Below are positions 11,907-24,765 of a stretch of 64,000 nt of DNA, piece by piece. The position numbers were made by a program, and so were the translations under genes. The notes under the pieces are model-generated. The model did no database searches and was not told the origin of the DNA. It worked only from the letters and a program-made list of their open reading frames with translations. Positions within the stretch are counted from its first letter, which is position 1. Every line of letters begins with the position of its first letter. Source of the stretch: Coniella vitis (Eukaryota; Ascomycota; Sordariomycetes; Diaporthales; Schizoparmaceae); NCBI GenBank assembly GCA_011317545.1, contig WUJK01000002.1, positions 3,534,001-3,598,000 of the forward strand. The letters run 5' to 3'.

Positions 11907-12995
11907 ATGTTCTGCTCCTGCCTGCGGGCTCGACCGAATCTGAGCCGTTTCGGCTCATTTTCCTCCTTGTCCTTGTCCTCGTCCTCGTCCTCGTCCACGC
12001 GCTTTACCCGCCGCGCTTTCTCGCAGCAATGGGACCATGGACGGTTTCCATGGGAAAATTACCCCGTCCGAGTCTTGGGCCCCACGGCATGGACAGTCGC
12101 TGCCGTCGCCACCATCTACTTCACCTGCGCTGCCTGGGAAGTCTACGAGGATGTGAGAGCGTACAGGGCCACCGACAGTCGACGGCCCATCACCTTTGAG
12201 CGCCTGGAGCTAAGTAGAAAGTGGAGAGGGCCGCGCGATGGTTCGAAAGGCAGAATAAGCCCTTCTTTCCCCATGTCGTACGGCGGCGATATCTCTCCAG
12301 GGGCTGTGTGGCAGAGCCTCAGTGAGCCGGGCAAGGTCGTTGCCGGCATTGCGGCCCTCAACCTCACCAGCATGGCTCTGGCACTCTCTCCATCAAACTC
12401 GGCAAGGCAGCTCATCGGGGAGCTCGCGCACGTGCCCGTTGATGGCATGTTTAGGAATCGCCAGCTGCTCACCAGCGCCTTTGTCCACAGCGGGCCCTTC
12501 CACCTGCTCGCCAACATGTTTGTCTTGTCCAACTTTGGTAGTTCCTTGGCAAACAACTCGCCAGTCTTTCGGGGTTCTGGAAGCCATACGGCCGCTTTCC
12601 TGCTATCGGCCGCCACCATCTCTGCCCTCGGCAGCCATATTTCCACAAAATTCTGGCCCAACAAGATGCATAGATTTCGACCTGGCGTTGGCTTCTCGGG
12701 CGCCGTCTCGGCCACTTTTGCCGCCTTTTGCATGCAGCGTCCAGAAGCACGCATCCACATATTCCCATTACCATGGGAGTTCTCTGCACGGGACATGTTG
12801 CAATTCTCTGCCGCCTTTGAAGCACTTGGTGTCCTGGGGGCTTGGAGGTTTCTGCGCCTCGACGTTGCCTTTGCATGCCATTTGACAGGTCTCGCGTTTG
12901 GTGCGGCATACGTTAACTACGGCAGGCGCGGGGAATATTGGACCTCAGCAAGGCACGCAGCCTTCCGCGCAATGCAATTCGGCAAGCTCATCTGA
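11907..12995 (+). CDS. Rhomboid-family protease, probably mitochondrial (PARL/Pcp1-like)
   Basis: Single exon of 362 residues. The N-terminus is rich in Arg and Ser with few acidic residues (MFCSCLRARPNLSRFG..., a nine-Ser stretch, RFTRRAFSQ), as expected of a mitochondrial presequence. A separate first membrane helix follows at about 58-78. The rhomboid core shows His194/His199 and Asn203 in VHSGPFHLLAN, the catalytic serine in Gly-Phe-Ser264-Gly, and the paired histidine His325 in ACHLTGLAFG. This Ser-His dyad with supporting His and Asn is the family signature, so the protein should be an active intramembrane protease. Mitochondrial rhomboids of this layout cleave inner-membrane proteins such as the dynamin Mgm1. 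Applying that role here is inference from the presequence and the extra N-terminal helix. Confidence 0.87.
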   Translation: MFCSCLRARPNLSRFGSFSSLSLSSSSSSSTRFTRRAFSQQWDHGRFPWENYPVRVLGPTAWTVAAVATIYFTCAAWEVYEDVRAYRATDSRRPITFERLELSRKWRGPRDGSKGRISPSFPMSYGGDISPGAVWQSLSEPGKVVAGIAALNLTSMALALSPSNSARQLIGELAHVPVDGMFRNRQLLTSAFVHSGPFHLLANMFVLSNFGSSLANNSPVFRGSGSHTAAFLLSAATISALGSHISTKFWPNKMHRFRPGVGFSGAVSATFAAFCMQRPEARIHIFPLPWEFSARDMLQFSAAFEALGVLGAWRFLRLDVAFACHLTGLAFGAAYVNYGRRGEYWTSARHAAFRAMQFGKLI

Positions 12996-13887
12996 GATAA
13001 TAACCCAAAGCAGCGTGAGAGACTTTGGTGGACTCCACGATCGGACTATATGAAATGGGATCAAATTCTCACGCCATTCCACCGCCTCGGATATGTTTGC
13101 GGTTTGAAAGTGGACTGGGTTGAACCTCAATCACACGTGGAACTGCGGGTCGGGAAAGCTGTTGTGATTTGTTTTGGGACACAAATTCTCGGAGAACTAT
13201 TGAGCCCGCGAATATGGAGGTTGGACGTGGCAAAATGGCTGATGAAGCCATTTTGAGGCGCAGAGATCGCGTTCAAGAGGGCTAGTCCAGTGTCCAACGG
13301 TGATGGAGCAAGCAGGCCTTCTTGCGGCCAAGCTCTCGATCGCGAATAATCGCTCTCTGCATGATCTCATCACGCACGCCATCACAGAACGTCAATCACT
13401 ATCAACACTCAGCATTCAAGGCCTTGAAATCAACCAATGAGTTGACATGAGGTCCTGCAGAGGTTCGGCGCATATACCAATATCGGGTTACCTGCGTATC
13501 CTCGAAAGTTACAACCTAATTGAGCGACACGAATAAGCAATTAACCGTTGCTGCGATACTTTTATCCGCATGTTATGCTGGTCTTACGGGCCGCGCAGTC
13601 TGCCAGTGAAGTGGGACAATTTGGCTTGCTATTGGGAATTACGCGGCTCGGGTTGCGGTAGGGATAATTGATCCGTCTTACTACCTGCCGAGGCCTTTGC
13701 ATTCCGGCGCCGCGTACGTTGAGCGTGCCCACCCGATTCCCCAAAGACCGATTGTTATGTGGCTCGGCAAGTGTATAATAGATCGTCTCTGTTGATATGC
13801 CAAAGCCGTAGTGCCAATTGTTCTAAGAATCAATTGAAGAAAATCACTGAGCCCATCTTGGAGTTCTTGCCATTATTCCCAGCCGCG
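12996..13887. other. Intergenic DNA
   Basis: No gene, repeat or structured element was recognised between the rhomboid stop and the next start codon. Confidence 0.5.
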
Positions 13888-14721
13888 ATGCGTTATCCCA
13901 TCATATTCCGCCGTCTGGCTCTCCTGCCAGCGCTGGCGCGTCTCCTGGCTCTAATTCTGGAATGCATCAGTCTGGTGCTTCTCATGGCTCGCCATCACAC
14001 TGACAGTGTGAACACGACGAGCTACTTGATTGTAAGTTCATCTGTGTACACGAATCTGATCCTACCGAACAGCCTGCATAACCATACTAATCGTTGTCAT
14101 GATTTCCATTTTATTCGCGCTCGCTGACATACACCTCCTCCACCCCAGCTCGGTTTCCTCATCGCCATTGACGCTGGAGAACTCGCCTCGCTCTACGGCC
14201 AAGCGCGCGGCTGGGCGCTCGCCGCGCTGCCCACGCTTATTGCGGGCGATACTATCGGGCTGTTGATGCTCGTCTGTTCGCGCGACTGGTACGGACTATG
14301 GTACTGGCACGGACCGTGGTACTCATTGAGTAAAGAGATTGGAATGGGTTTGTTTATTGCCTTGCCGTAAGCTGAATATTTTTGTCCTTTTTTTTCTTGC
14401 TTCGTCCCCCCCTCCCCCTTTGCCTCTGTCTGTCTCCATCCCCGCGCGTTTGATAGTGTCATGAAAAACTCAACCGTCTCTCCCCGTTTCTGACTGAGGG
14501 ACGTGTTGTTCATACTCTATATATGCAATTCATCCTCTCGCCTCCCTGTTCGGCGTCTAGCCGCTGAGGCGGTGTTCAAGAAAATCCAAGTCGTTAATCA
14601 TCGAGTACTATCTAGTGTTCTGCGAGCTCTGCTTGTGCTGCTGGCTGCGGTGGAGTATTGGTATGATTCTCATGAAGACCGGGTTTTGGCGGCGGAGAGG
14701 GACGCGTTACTTCCTCGATGA
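13888..14721 (+). CDS. Small multi-pass membrane protein, three exons
   Basis: Exons 13888-14031, 14149-14366 and 14499-14721 give 194 residues. Hydrophobic segments lie at about 10-34, 44-65, 69-92, 113-134 and 163-183. The fourth (MGLFIALPDVLFILYICN) is created by joining exons 2 and 3, which supports that splice: without it translation stops at a TAA that lies inside the perfect donor GTAAGC. The acceptor CTGACTGAG is used because it restores frame, and a CTCAAC branch site lies about 25 nt upstream. The C-terminus is charged (YDSHEDRVLAAERD). The topology resembles small fungal four-helix (MARVEL-like) membrane proteins, but I cannot name a family. The role is unknown; plasma membrane or endomembrane location is inferred. 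Confidence 0.65.
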
Positions 14722-14952
14722 TGCAAAAACAAAGGTTTGGATGTGGAAGGTTCCTTGGTGTATGAGTGGGAGCTAGGCCTGTCACATTGGGATATGAGGC
14801 ATTCGTTTTCATATAGCCTCTATAAAATAGAAAGTCCATGTCACAAGATGCACATTATTCGCTTGCAGTCCAGTAATACTTGTCCAAGGAATAAGAAACA
14901 AGTTCATCTTGATACTTGGACTAGGACAATACTTACCAGGTCACTCCTTGCC

Positions 14953-14973
14953 TTTTTTTTTTTTTTTTTTTTT
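14953..14973. repeat. Poly-T run of 21
   Basis: Homopolymer of 21 T in intergenic DNA just downstream of the small membrane protein gene. Confidence 0.9.
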
Positions 14974-15144
14974 CAATCGCCATCCGCCAAAGGCAGTGAA
15001 CGATCTGTAGACTAAACCCACAAGCAGTTCCGCTGCAAAAGCAATGAATAGTTGCGGATGTCCAAGGCGGAAGGGCGACAGCCATGTAAATAGTACAGGT
15101 ATAGAGTACGATATCTACCCTCCTTTTACGTTATACTACGTATC

Positions 15145-15145
15145 A

Positions 15146-15178
<33 letters not shown>
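15145..15178. repeat. (TA)n microsatellite
   Basis: About 34 bases of alternating T and A with one GT interruption. Non-coding. Confidence 0.85.
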
Positions 15179-15468
15179 CACGTACAGGTTCAATGCAGCG
15201 AGTGATTCTTTCTTCCCCGAAGCGTCGTCGGGTACTGTACTATACTGTACTGTACTGTACAGTACTCACTGTGTATCCTTCGGATGGTGGTGCCAATTGG
15301 TCAATGGGACCTGGAGCCAAAGTGTTTGACATTGGGAGAAGTGGAAATGAACAATGGTGGATACGGAGTATTTGGGTAAGGTGATAGATGGGGTTTCCGC
15401 ATAAAAACACTACGATTTTTATTGATCAAAGAGACACATTATTATGGATACGCGAGTATTTTGTATGC

Positions 15469-15498
15469 ATTATTATTATCATTATTATTATTATTATC
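15469..15498. repeat. (ATT)n microsatellite
   Basis: About ten ATT units with two C interruptions, followed 24 bases later by a run of 12 C (15522-15533). Confidence 0.85.
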
Positions 15499-18400
15499 GT
15501 GCATCCCACCACTGTCAATATCCCCCCCCCCCCGTTAGGTAGGAAACAGAGAGAGCGAAGAAAGCCCGTCGTTAGCTAATTACACGGCCTGCTTGACTTT
15601 TTTGTTACAAAAAAAAAGAAAAAAGCTTTTGACAAGTGCTGTTATGATCTTCCTTGGGCCCCAACAACGAAAAGTTATCTGGGTACTTCATCAAGGAGCG
15701 GCGGACTCGCCCTTATTTTTTGCCCTTCCGCGCAAGTGCATAGACACGTGCTCAGAAGATGAGAATCACCAAGAACTATATGGGTCTTTGATAACATCAG
15801 CCCCTGTGCCGACCAATCTCTGGTCATCTTATAATACATATGTGCATCAATATGAGAGGCCTGGAAAAGTAGTCCCGGGATCAGTCTGAGCCTATGTGAC
15901 TGGCGCCATCTATAATCCCGAAACAGGCCAGGCGTTGCGGTTGCGCTCAATAGTGAGCAAAGCCCCAAGCCAAAAGTCAAGGGGTTCCCTTGCCCTTCCG
16001 GATCAGAGTCGCAAACCAAACCATACATATGTCTATGAACTAGCCGAAGGTTAATTGTTTGCGGTTTGTGGCGTTGTGAAAATGGGGCTGGAACGGGAGG
16101 CGGGAGGCGGGAGGGGGCGACTTTTTCGCCTTGACAAGATGGAATAGGAATGTGAAACCAAATGAGCTTACACAGGACGATTACAGCCATGATTCCCGGC
16201 GCAAGAGCGCGAGAGCAGTCATCCAAAGCTGGATTGTAGGCTACTTGAACGATCCCTATTGTGTCATGCCGTGGATCCCGGACGAGATTTGAGGCTGAAC
16301 AGGCCAAGTCAAGTTTTCCAAAATGACCGCGGCCAACGCCAAGATTCGCTTGTCACAAGTGCCACAAAGTTCTGGGAGCAAAGCTCATGAGGAACAATGG
16401 AAGGGAGAGGACTGGGCTTATGCTTTTTCAGAGCAGAAACTCTGCAGATGATTAGGTTGGTGCTTGCTTGCTACTATGCATAATATCCATCGTGGTGTCA
16501 CTTGCAAAGTAGGACTTGTTGGGGGCTTTTTTTTTCTGTCTGTTTTCTTTCTTTCTTTTATTTCGCTTGCTAACAGCTCACCGATCTGCTCACAGCACTT
16601 TGTGTGGAGAAGAACGGATGTTGGGCATCTGTCACTCAACCGTTCTCGCTGGGTGATGCCTGTGTCGGCTGCGAGACTAGCCAACGAGCATCCACCCTGC
16701 CCGGGAAATCAAGTGGCAGACGGATGCTAAGAATAGTAGACGCCATTCTAGAAGGGCTAAATCACATTGTCATTATTTTTGACGGCTGCTCGTGTGCCCT
16801 GACGCTACGTAGGTTTGTCCCGAACCGAGCCGGGAGCGGACTGCTGTGTACTGTGCCCATCCCGCAATCAGACTATACCATAATATACAACGAAGCAGCG
16901 AAACCGACTTAGCCGGGATTGTCAGTGTGTGCCTGTATCGTCCTAAGGATAAGAAGCTACTATGGGGTCTGTAGACATCCGGGTGTAATGTATACAGGTA
17001 AGTATAAGTGTCGACATCGATACATGAGGTTGATATGCCAAATGAAATCAGTTTCCCGTCATTTGAACAAAGTGTTAGCCTTCAAGAGCAATTTCCAGAA
17101 GAAGAAGAAGAAAAAATAATAATACAAGACGAGAATCTACATGCTGCTGCAACCAGCAAGCCGTCATCGTCCCGTCACTCGTGCTTGGTGTATGTATGTC
17201 ACCCATCACAGACAAGTTCGAACGATCTTCATCGGTTGCAGTAGTTTTGTTACACATACATAGTACATGCTCCCCTTTCAGCATGTATCCAACTCCTTGG
17301 TTGCCAAGCGATTGAATTTTGATCGCGCCAAATCTCGATCTCCTGGAACACCATCGAATCCTTTTCGTCTGCACGGCTTCATCAGCCCTCACCGGGTCCG
17401 AGTACGGTTAAATGTTACAGATCAAAAAAGTCAGTGGAAATGGAAACAAGGTGCTGCTAGCCCAAGAGTCAAAAAAGATTCATCATACTCGCTGGGGGGG
17501 TTCGGGGGGGCTATACCGGGATTTATTTTTTTGCTCACGAAATCTGTTGAAACCTTAAGTTTGCGGCTGTGCTGGGCAGTTTTTTTTTTTTTAACTTCGC
17601 GTCTGATAGCCATGGACGAGGAAATCTACCCCCCTCTCCATCCGTCTCTGTGTTTCTACCAAAATGCACATCCAAACTATGTAAGCAACCGCAAAGACTG
17701 TCCTCGTTCCTGGTGATACCCGTGATCAAGCATGTGGTACCACAGAAGTTGACTGACCTGCCCCACGCAGCATCTCATCGACCTTGTTGGCATGGGAACA
17801 GCAAAAAGCGCCAGAGAGGAAGGATTTCAAAACTCTCTAATAAGCCAATGGTTCACAGCACCCGGTACGTACACATCCACACATATCGGTTGCGGTGTTA
17901 TGCGGTTCCTCCAACTTGCTAGCCCGCAATGGTAAAGTTTCTGTCCAGCCTCACCGTCAACCATGCAAACCAGAAAGCCAAAGCGAAAAATGACGGCTAT
18001 GGAGACAAAAAAAAGTACTGTTCGAGGGAAAATGGTGCAAAAAAGGAAAGGAAAAAGTCAAAGATATGGATGGGTATGTGCACTTTGTTCAATCAAAAGC
18101 CGCTCGGAACTTTCTGGCCATGTTCGCGGCAATGCCGCACGCATACATGACATCAACTGATGTCGATGATTAACTTTTTTCTTCTTCTTCTTCTTCTTCG
18201 CCTGCCCTCTTCTCTCCCAGTCCAATGAATCGATTCCAATTCGTTACTCGCAAGGTCCCATTCGACACGGACACAGACAGTGGGAAACGCAGGAGTGAAA
18301 AAGCCCTCGGTGCACCACCACCAACCACCAACCACCACCACTATGCCCACCAAGACCAACAAGACCAACAACAGCAACAACAGTAATAATGAATCTTTGA

Positions 18401-21400
18401 TTAATCAGAAAAGAGGGCCGCCGGGCAAAATACTATACCCGCTACCCAAGCAACCGACCGACCCAGGCCAAGTAATCTCCGTAATTTTACTATGACACAC
18501 TTCTAGAAGCCCACGTGTTTTGCGGTGTAGATCACTTCAGGCAAGCCCAGAAAAAAGAAGAAAAAAAAAAAACCATATCCACTCACCACTTTCTCTGCTT
18601 AGCGTGCTTTCGCTACAAAGTACTTATACTACATGGAAGCAGAAACCCACGCCCCCCATCCCCCACCCCTCTCAAAAAGTATGAGAGCATAAAACGTGCT
18701 CTTTCACCGCCGGTACATGGTAGATGGGGGAGCTTTTTACCTCTGGGAACACTTTATAGTATGTAGATGGGCATGCCCTCCCTCTTGTGTTCCTCCCACC
18801 GCTCGCCGTCTCCCTCTCTCACCTTTCCGATTCCGAATGTCTAGCACGATTACTTTGAACAATGAACATGGAAATACAAATTAATGAAACAAGAAAGCAT
18901 ATACATCTGTCAAAATAACTATGAAAGAATGAAGGATTAGGACAGGAAAAAAAAAGAAGGAAAAAAACAGAAAACAAGAAAGAAAAAAAGGACCGCAGAG
19001 ACGGGGTCTCCACTTGTTCGCAGATTGCCGGGCCTCACTAAATGGCCCAAACAGACCATGCCATAATAGTACTTACATACATAGTACTATAGCACACGCA
19101 CGTTCCTATGGATTCAAAACAGTGGGGGGTGGGGGTCGTGTTGTGGTGTGTACTATGTATGTATGTGACCAAAAACATGCCCACCAAAAAATGGCGGGCG
19201 CTCGGTTTCGAAAGTTCGGTTGAGGGGAAGCGTGTCATTTTTGTGTCATGGGCCTTCTAGAAGGATACATAGTAAAGGCAAGCAGGTGAGCAAGAGAGAG
19301 AAAAAAGGATTGCATGGAGATGGCCATCGTCATGCTACAAAACCTGCAACTGGTTCTTTGATGGTCAAGAATGGGTAAAGATTAGCACCCCTTCTCCCGC
19401 GAACATTAAAAGCCAAGGACTTGCAAGATAGCGTATGCGTATATGTATACCACATAGTTGTCAAGTCAAAGAGAGAGCCAAAAAGACAGAAAAAAAAACA
19501 GACATCAATGCCATGATCCCACCATATACGTGTTATCTTTCAGTGCCGGACCAGAATTCACTTTTCCCCCCCTTCTCCCCTGGGATTGGAAAACTGCTCG
19601 GTCGATTACCCAAAGTGCTGCCCGGCTTTGCCTTGCTTGTTTGCTTGCTGGGCCTCGGCTGCGTCTTCAGCCCTTGGTGATTCTGTGGACCCTCCTCCCA
19701 CTCACTTGTATCTGCGGCCATTCCAACGCGAATGCACTTGCATGTAAACGCACATACATACATAATTGCAGATCTCCAGAGTATCTCTTTCTCTTTGCCA
19801 GCGTGTGTAGAGAGTCATCTCTTATCACATAGGGCTTAGAGCAGTGTGAGCCTTTCATTTTGATAGCGAGCACTGCAAGTTTCAATGTTTCACGATGCGC
19901 CCTTGGCTGGTGAGGGGAGGGGAAAAAAACCCCCCCAAAAAAACCCCCTCTTTCCATATGATTCGGGCTGATGGCTTAGATGTGCGTAACAGAACAGAAC
20001 TACCAACTATGTACATCTTGCACATATGTACTATCATAGTATGTAGTCGTCGCATGGTGGTGGGGCACGCCTTTTACCCCTTCAGGCCCTTCCATGCAGG
20101 CAAGACCAAGCAGATGTACGTGCGCTACGTAGAGTACTACCTCATGTACCGAACGCACATGCGTGCCAGGCATGCGTGCAGCAAAGTGACATGAAGGAAT
20201 GCAGAAAGTGGATCTGGATGCTTGGTCTCTTGAGGCGCGTCAACGTTGCGTTTGGACAATCGCCAAGTGACATCTCACACCGGAACAATTGTACATACCT
20301 AGTATTATCACATGAAAGTCATCCTTCCAGACGGATCCCCAGGGGCTGTCGATTCTACCATGTACAGTAGGTGAGGCGACAACGAGCGCGTGAGAAAGAG
20401 TAAGAACAGAAAAACACAAGTCAGAGGTTGCTTTCGCTTGCCTTGCGCAGAATATACCCTAAGTACACGCTGACTTGATGAATCTTCTTTTATTCTTCAC
20501 ATGATTGTCTCTTCTTCACCAGTCATCCGGGTCCACTGAGGGGGACTGCCACAAGGCTGGAACAATATTAAACTGAATTGTGCAGACGTGGGGGCTTTGC
20601 TGCTCGAGTCAGTCTGTATTCAGGTCAGCTCGGTAACATGATACTGTAGCCAAAGGATGACAAGGCTCGCCGAACACTGTCGCGCCTGTCCACGATGGCA
20701 TGGGGAGGACGATGGGCAGGCCCCTTCAGTGGTTCTCTTTTCTTTCAGTGCGTGTCGGATGCTGTTGCCTGATTAGACGCCGTGCAGACGAGCCCACGGC
20801 GCTGCTGTCTGGCCTGGGCGGATCCTGCCTCTCTTTCCAAGAGAGGTCTTGGAGTGTGATGAAGGGACAATGTACTACGTACGGGTCTTGACCGGCCGCC
20901 GTACCCGACGAATTTGGTTTACGGCCATTGTCATGTCGGCGCAGACTGTGCCTGCCAGTGTGCTTCCAGAACCAGTCGAAGCCGGGTTGGATTGCGCTAG
21001 AGCTTGACCGGTGTGGAGCGGCTCCATGCAAGCACTTGAGGAATCGCCGGTGCCAATGGGGAGTCCAGTCGCTTGTCCAATACGTAGTATGTGTCTGGGT
21101 ATTCTTGGACAATACTCCATCGGATCCCGGCACTAGCGCAGGCCCACTGCTGTTTGACACCCGTGGGCGTGTGCTCTCTCTTTTCTCCCTCCCTCTGTGG
21201 CACGCTCTTATTACTCATCTGATGCTGGCGACTCACCAGCCTGGGCCATGCTGTGGCCTCAACCCTAGGCGACCGTGAATATGGTCACCTGCTGCCTATC
21301 TCGTGTGCCTCTGCGGGTGGATGCTGGCCAGGCCTAGAATATACTGCCACCACTAGATTAACACACCACGTAGCCAGAGGTTATCATACAGCACCCCTCT

Positions 21401-22804
21401 TTTGCATCCCCACAGAAAACTCTAAATCCTTACAGCAGAGTGCCTTTCGTTAGCATTGGACGGGGCATAGTTGAAGGCGATAGTGCCTAAGATTGGAAGA
21501 CTGAAGGGGGAGGGGAGGGTCTGGCCACAGTTGAACGGGGGCACAGGCTGGAAAGAGAAGTGGAAGGAAAATGCGAAACGCCGTGTCAAGCGGCCGCCTG
21601 GCCCAAGAATGGCACGGGCATTTTGTTGAGGGAAGATCCTCCGCTTCTTCCATGGGCAGAACAAGGCAAGAAGTGCTCACGTGAATTTTTTGGCTGCACT
21701 CCATCACCACTGGCAGTGCAATAAGTCATGAAGAGCCCGCCCCCCCTCAGAACGGCCCCTGATCGTCTGTTGCCTTACATAGTGTAGACCACGGACATGG
21801 AGCCACGACGAACAGGAGCACAAGGAAGCTGTGTCTGGACGATCAAAGCCCTGCTGGAAGGGTGTGAAAGACACACTTGGCGATTGCAATAGTGTACAAG
21901 TTCTTGTTGGGCGAACCAACCCCGTACTCCGGCTGCCGGGTCTGTTGTGCTCTCTGAGCGCATTGCGTAATGTATCCGGGGCTGCATGCATAAAACTGAC
22001 CCAATATTCTGGAAGCCACCTGGTCAGAGGTATTTAAGAGTATTAAAACTGCTTATCCGTTATCAACATCGGGGCATATCGCACTGGTGCGCAGTTTCCG
22101 GAGTCGCCTGTTCTTGAAAGCACCGAGGACTTGTACGAGCTACTGACAAGAGTGAGCAGAAGAAGGGTGTCTCGGCTCGTCTCTCAGCCACAACGAGAGC
22201 AGTAGAGAACCAGGGTCTGTTTCCAGACGAACCCGTCGATCGGCGAAGGCGATGGTAAAAAGACCCTGACTTTAGGGCCCTCTGGGCCGTGGCCCCTTGG
22301 GCAAGAACCCACCACAAGATCCGGAAAGGCCCCTTGCAAGAGCGCAAATCAGGCGGCTGGACTGTCTGTAATGAGGTCAAGTGGTGAATCCCCGTAGAAA
22401 GGCTGGACGGCATCTGTTGGCGGAGAGGTGCCGTGTCCAGGTTGCTGGCGACTTGGCTGGACGGCGGCTGTGCCCAGGTCTCAACGTGTCGGGCAGCCTC
22501 TTGCACGTACTGTCGCCACGCCTGCCGCGCAGGTTGGGGCCTGTTGCTGCTCGCAAATGTATACGAGACGGACAGACTGTAGATCATGAGTCAGAGCCTT
22601 CCCAGGCACCGTCGTTGTCGGGTTCCTGTTGGTGCTTTTCTTTCGGTGAAAACGCAGAGGCTGCTGGAACGAACTGACGGGTGGTCTCCATGAGCGCGCA
22701 TGGCTGGCGATGGACCTGGCACTAGGCCCGACGCCGCCACCGGTTAAGGGATCCGAGAAATAACGTGGGCAGTTACTGTAGCTTGGACGATGACCCAGCT
22801 GTCC

Positions 22805-22826
22805 GTTCGTCCGTCCGTCCGTCCAT
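22805..22826. repeat. (CGTC)n tetranucleotide repeat
   Basis: Five tandem copies of the unit CGTC/GTCC in the GC-richer part of the gene-poor tract. Non-coding as far as I can see. Confidence 0.8.
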
Positions 22827-24243
22827 TATCAGCAGCCTTCTTGTCGCAGCAAGCCGAGCAGCAAGTCGCAGGACTGACTCGTGGATGCAACAACTTGCTA
22901 CATAGTACAGGCAAGACTGACTTTGCACGATAGACCTTGCTGCTGGACGACCCTGGAAGCAAGAGAGAGCCCCGGAGATGACAGCACCCAAAACCAACGG
23001 CGGGTATTTCCAAAATACTTGGGCACGTATTTACTATGGCACTCTGGTACCTCAGGCTGTTTGCCGATCCACTGCCGCTAGGGCTCAGGGCAGTTGCGCC
23101 CCTGAGGCGTCAGGCAAAGCCGCTGCGTGGCTACTGCGATGAACCCTGTACGAGGTACGTCCAAGCAGCCCTTGACAGGCCTCGCTCCACCAGCGTGTGG
23201 TTTGACCCTGGCGCGGCACATGAATTCCAAGACTGATTTTTTTTTTGGCCTGACATGGTAATTTTTCAATGATTTCCTGATCCTTTTTCCCCATTTTCTT
23301 TTCTCAAGCCAGGCATGACGCCCCCTCGCTAGGCTGGCAGCCTGCTAGTCAGAGTGATGGAGATTCTAGCAGGGGCCATGCGCACTGCCCGGCTGGGTGT
23401 GCTCTCTGCGCAAGTACCTGGGCGCCCCGTGAGGGTACGTACAGCGCTGTACTGTATACTTACTAATAGTACCCAGGTATGCACTGGGTGTACATGGTAC
23501 CTGCCAGGCCTGCCCTCCTGGCCGGTCGCGATTGCCCCAGAGGTCGATTCTTTTGCTTGATCATACTATGAAGTGCAAGTGCAAGTGGAAAGCGCACCTG
23601 CACGGCGGGACCACCCACCCAGAACCAGCAGGCCCAATCCATGCCATGCCGCCCTGTCTAGCCTGCTAGCCTGCTGGCCTGCAAGCTCTTCGCCCAGCCC
23701 AGGGCAGCCCTGCAGGCCACTGGCGCCGTCTGGCCGCTGGCCGCTGGCCGCTGGCCGCTGTCGAGTTGCACTCGAGCTTAAATACAACCTCACGCCCGCC
23801 TGCCCCATGCCCGCCCTGCCTTGTCCGCCAGAATTTTGGGTTTCTGCCCAGCCAAACACAACCAACACCTTTTCTAACGACTCTTGACGACACTTGGCAA
23901 GCATCTCGACCATCCCGCCCACCAGCAGCAACTTCCAGGAACGACGACGACCACGACGACGACAACAGAGACGACCAACGGAACCACCTCCACCACTACT
24001 GCCGCCGCCAACCAACGCTCGATAGCCTCGCTGCCGTCACCTCTGAAAATACTTTCACACGTACGAATATATACGTATACGGAGACCACACTCGGGAACA
24101 AACCACTCCAACTCTATCTGCAGCCGGCTCGCCGTCCCGCCAAACATTATAGGCCTCCAACTACCACGTCTGGGCCCTGTCGTCGACGCCCCTGCTCCCT
24201 TCTCTCGCTGAGATTTGCTGTCCATCAATCTCTTGTATCAGCC

Positions 24244-24765
24244 ATGTGCGAATACAACAAGGTAGGAGCAGCCTCCTCCTGTTCCCTTGCGCCCTCGCCT
24301 CCGAGGCAAGAAGGGCGTGTTGCGCGGCAGCGGAGCTCACACAACTGGTGCATCGGCAGATAGAGTATTCTTGCGGCCACTGGCACGGCCAAGCCGCCAT
24401 CTGGTGCCCCACCTACACCCGCACCCATCGCCGGTGCCCACCGCAGTTTACGCATTATGAATATCGGTATGTCTTGTTGGCGGTTGAGCAATCACACGAG
24501 GAACTCGTTCGCTGACCTGTGCCATCGCGACTGCTACAGTGGATGGGAAGTATGCTGTATGTCGGGCCCCACCAACAAACGCTGCATGCCGCCTCTATTT
24601 CCCTTTTTGGGCGGGGTCCATGTGACACCCGATTCGTGACAAGAGATCTGTTTGTGCTGACCCTCTTGTCTTTTTTTTCGCGCGATAGCCCACTGCAGGC
24701 CAACGGCGCCCTCTCCCTGGGAGCACCTGATCAACAGACGAAATCAGCCTGCGCACTGCCTATGA
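24244..24765 (+). CDS. 72-residue cysteine-rich protein, four exons with two microexons
   Basis: Exons 24244-24261 (18 nt), 24360-24466, 24540-24556 (17 nt) and 24689-24765 join in frame to 72 residues. Introns are 98, 73 and 132 nt, with donors GTAGGA, GTATGT and GTATGT. The last intron has a GTGCTGACC branch site, a pyrimidine tract and a TAG acceptor. The protein begins MCEYNKIEYSCGHW and continues WCPTYTRTHRRCPP, then EYRGWEVCSHCRP and PWEHLINRRNQ. Cys11, His13, Cys22, Cys32, Cys47 and Cys50 are spaced like metal ligands, so a small zinc-binding fold is likely. Similar short Cys/His proteins starting MCEY occur in other filamentous ascomycetes as I remember them; their function is not known to me. 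It is the only convincing gene in about 18 kb. Reading through the third donor would instead stop at 24639 and lose the CxxC-RP and PWEH motifs. Confidence 0.75.

Larger units (their letters stand above)
14722..24243. other. Long gene-poor tract, left part
   Basis: About 9.5 kb without a gene I can support. The left half is AT-rich with microsatellites and homopolymers. The right half (about 20.6-24.2 kb) is more GC-rich and contains short local repeats such as CGTC at 22805-22826 and ctggccg near 23730-23760. The last 600 bases are CA/CT-rich and look like the promoter and leader of the gene at 24244. Six exact copies of the ACATAGTA/TACTATGT word occur here. Long non-coding RNA or small spliced genes missed by eye remain possible. 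Confidence 0.5.

Noticed and set aside
15675..16307. 210-codon minus-strand open frame in the gene-poor tract
   Set aside because: Composition is not protein-like, and no motif, intron or start context supports it.
22063..22587. 174-codon minus-strand open frame
   Set aside because: No family features. The GC-richer local composition makes long chance frames more likely.
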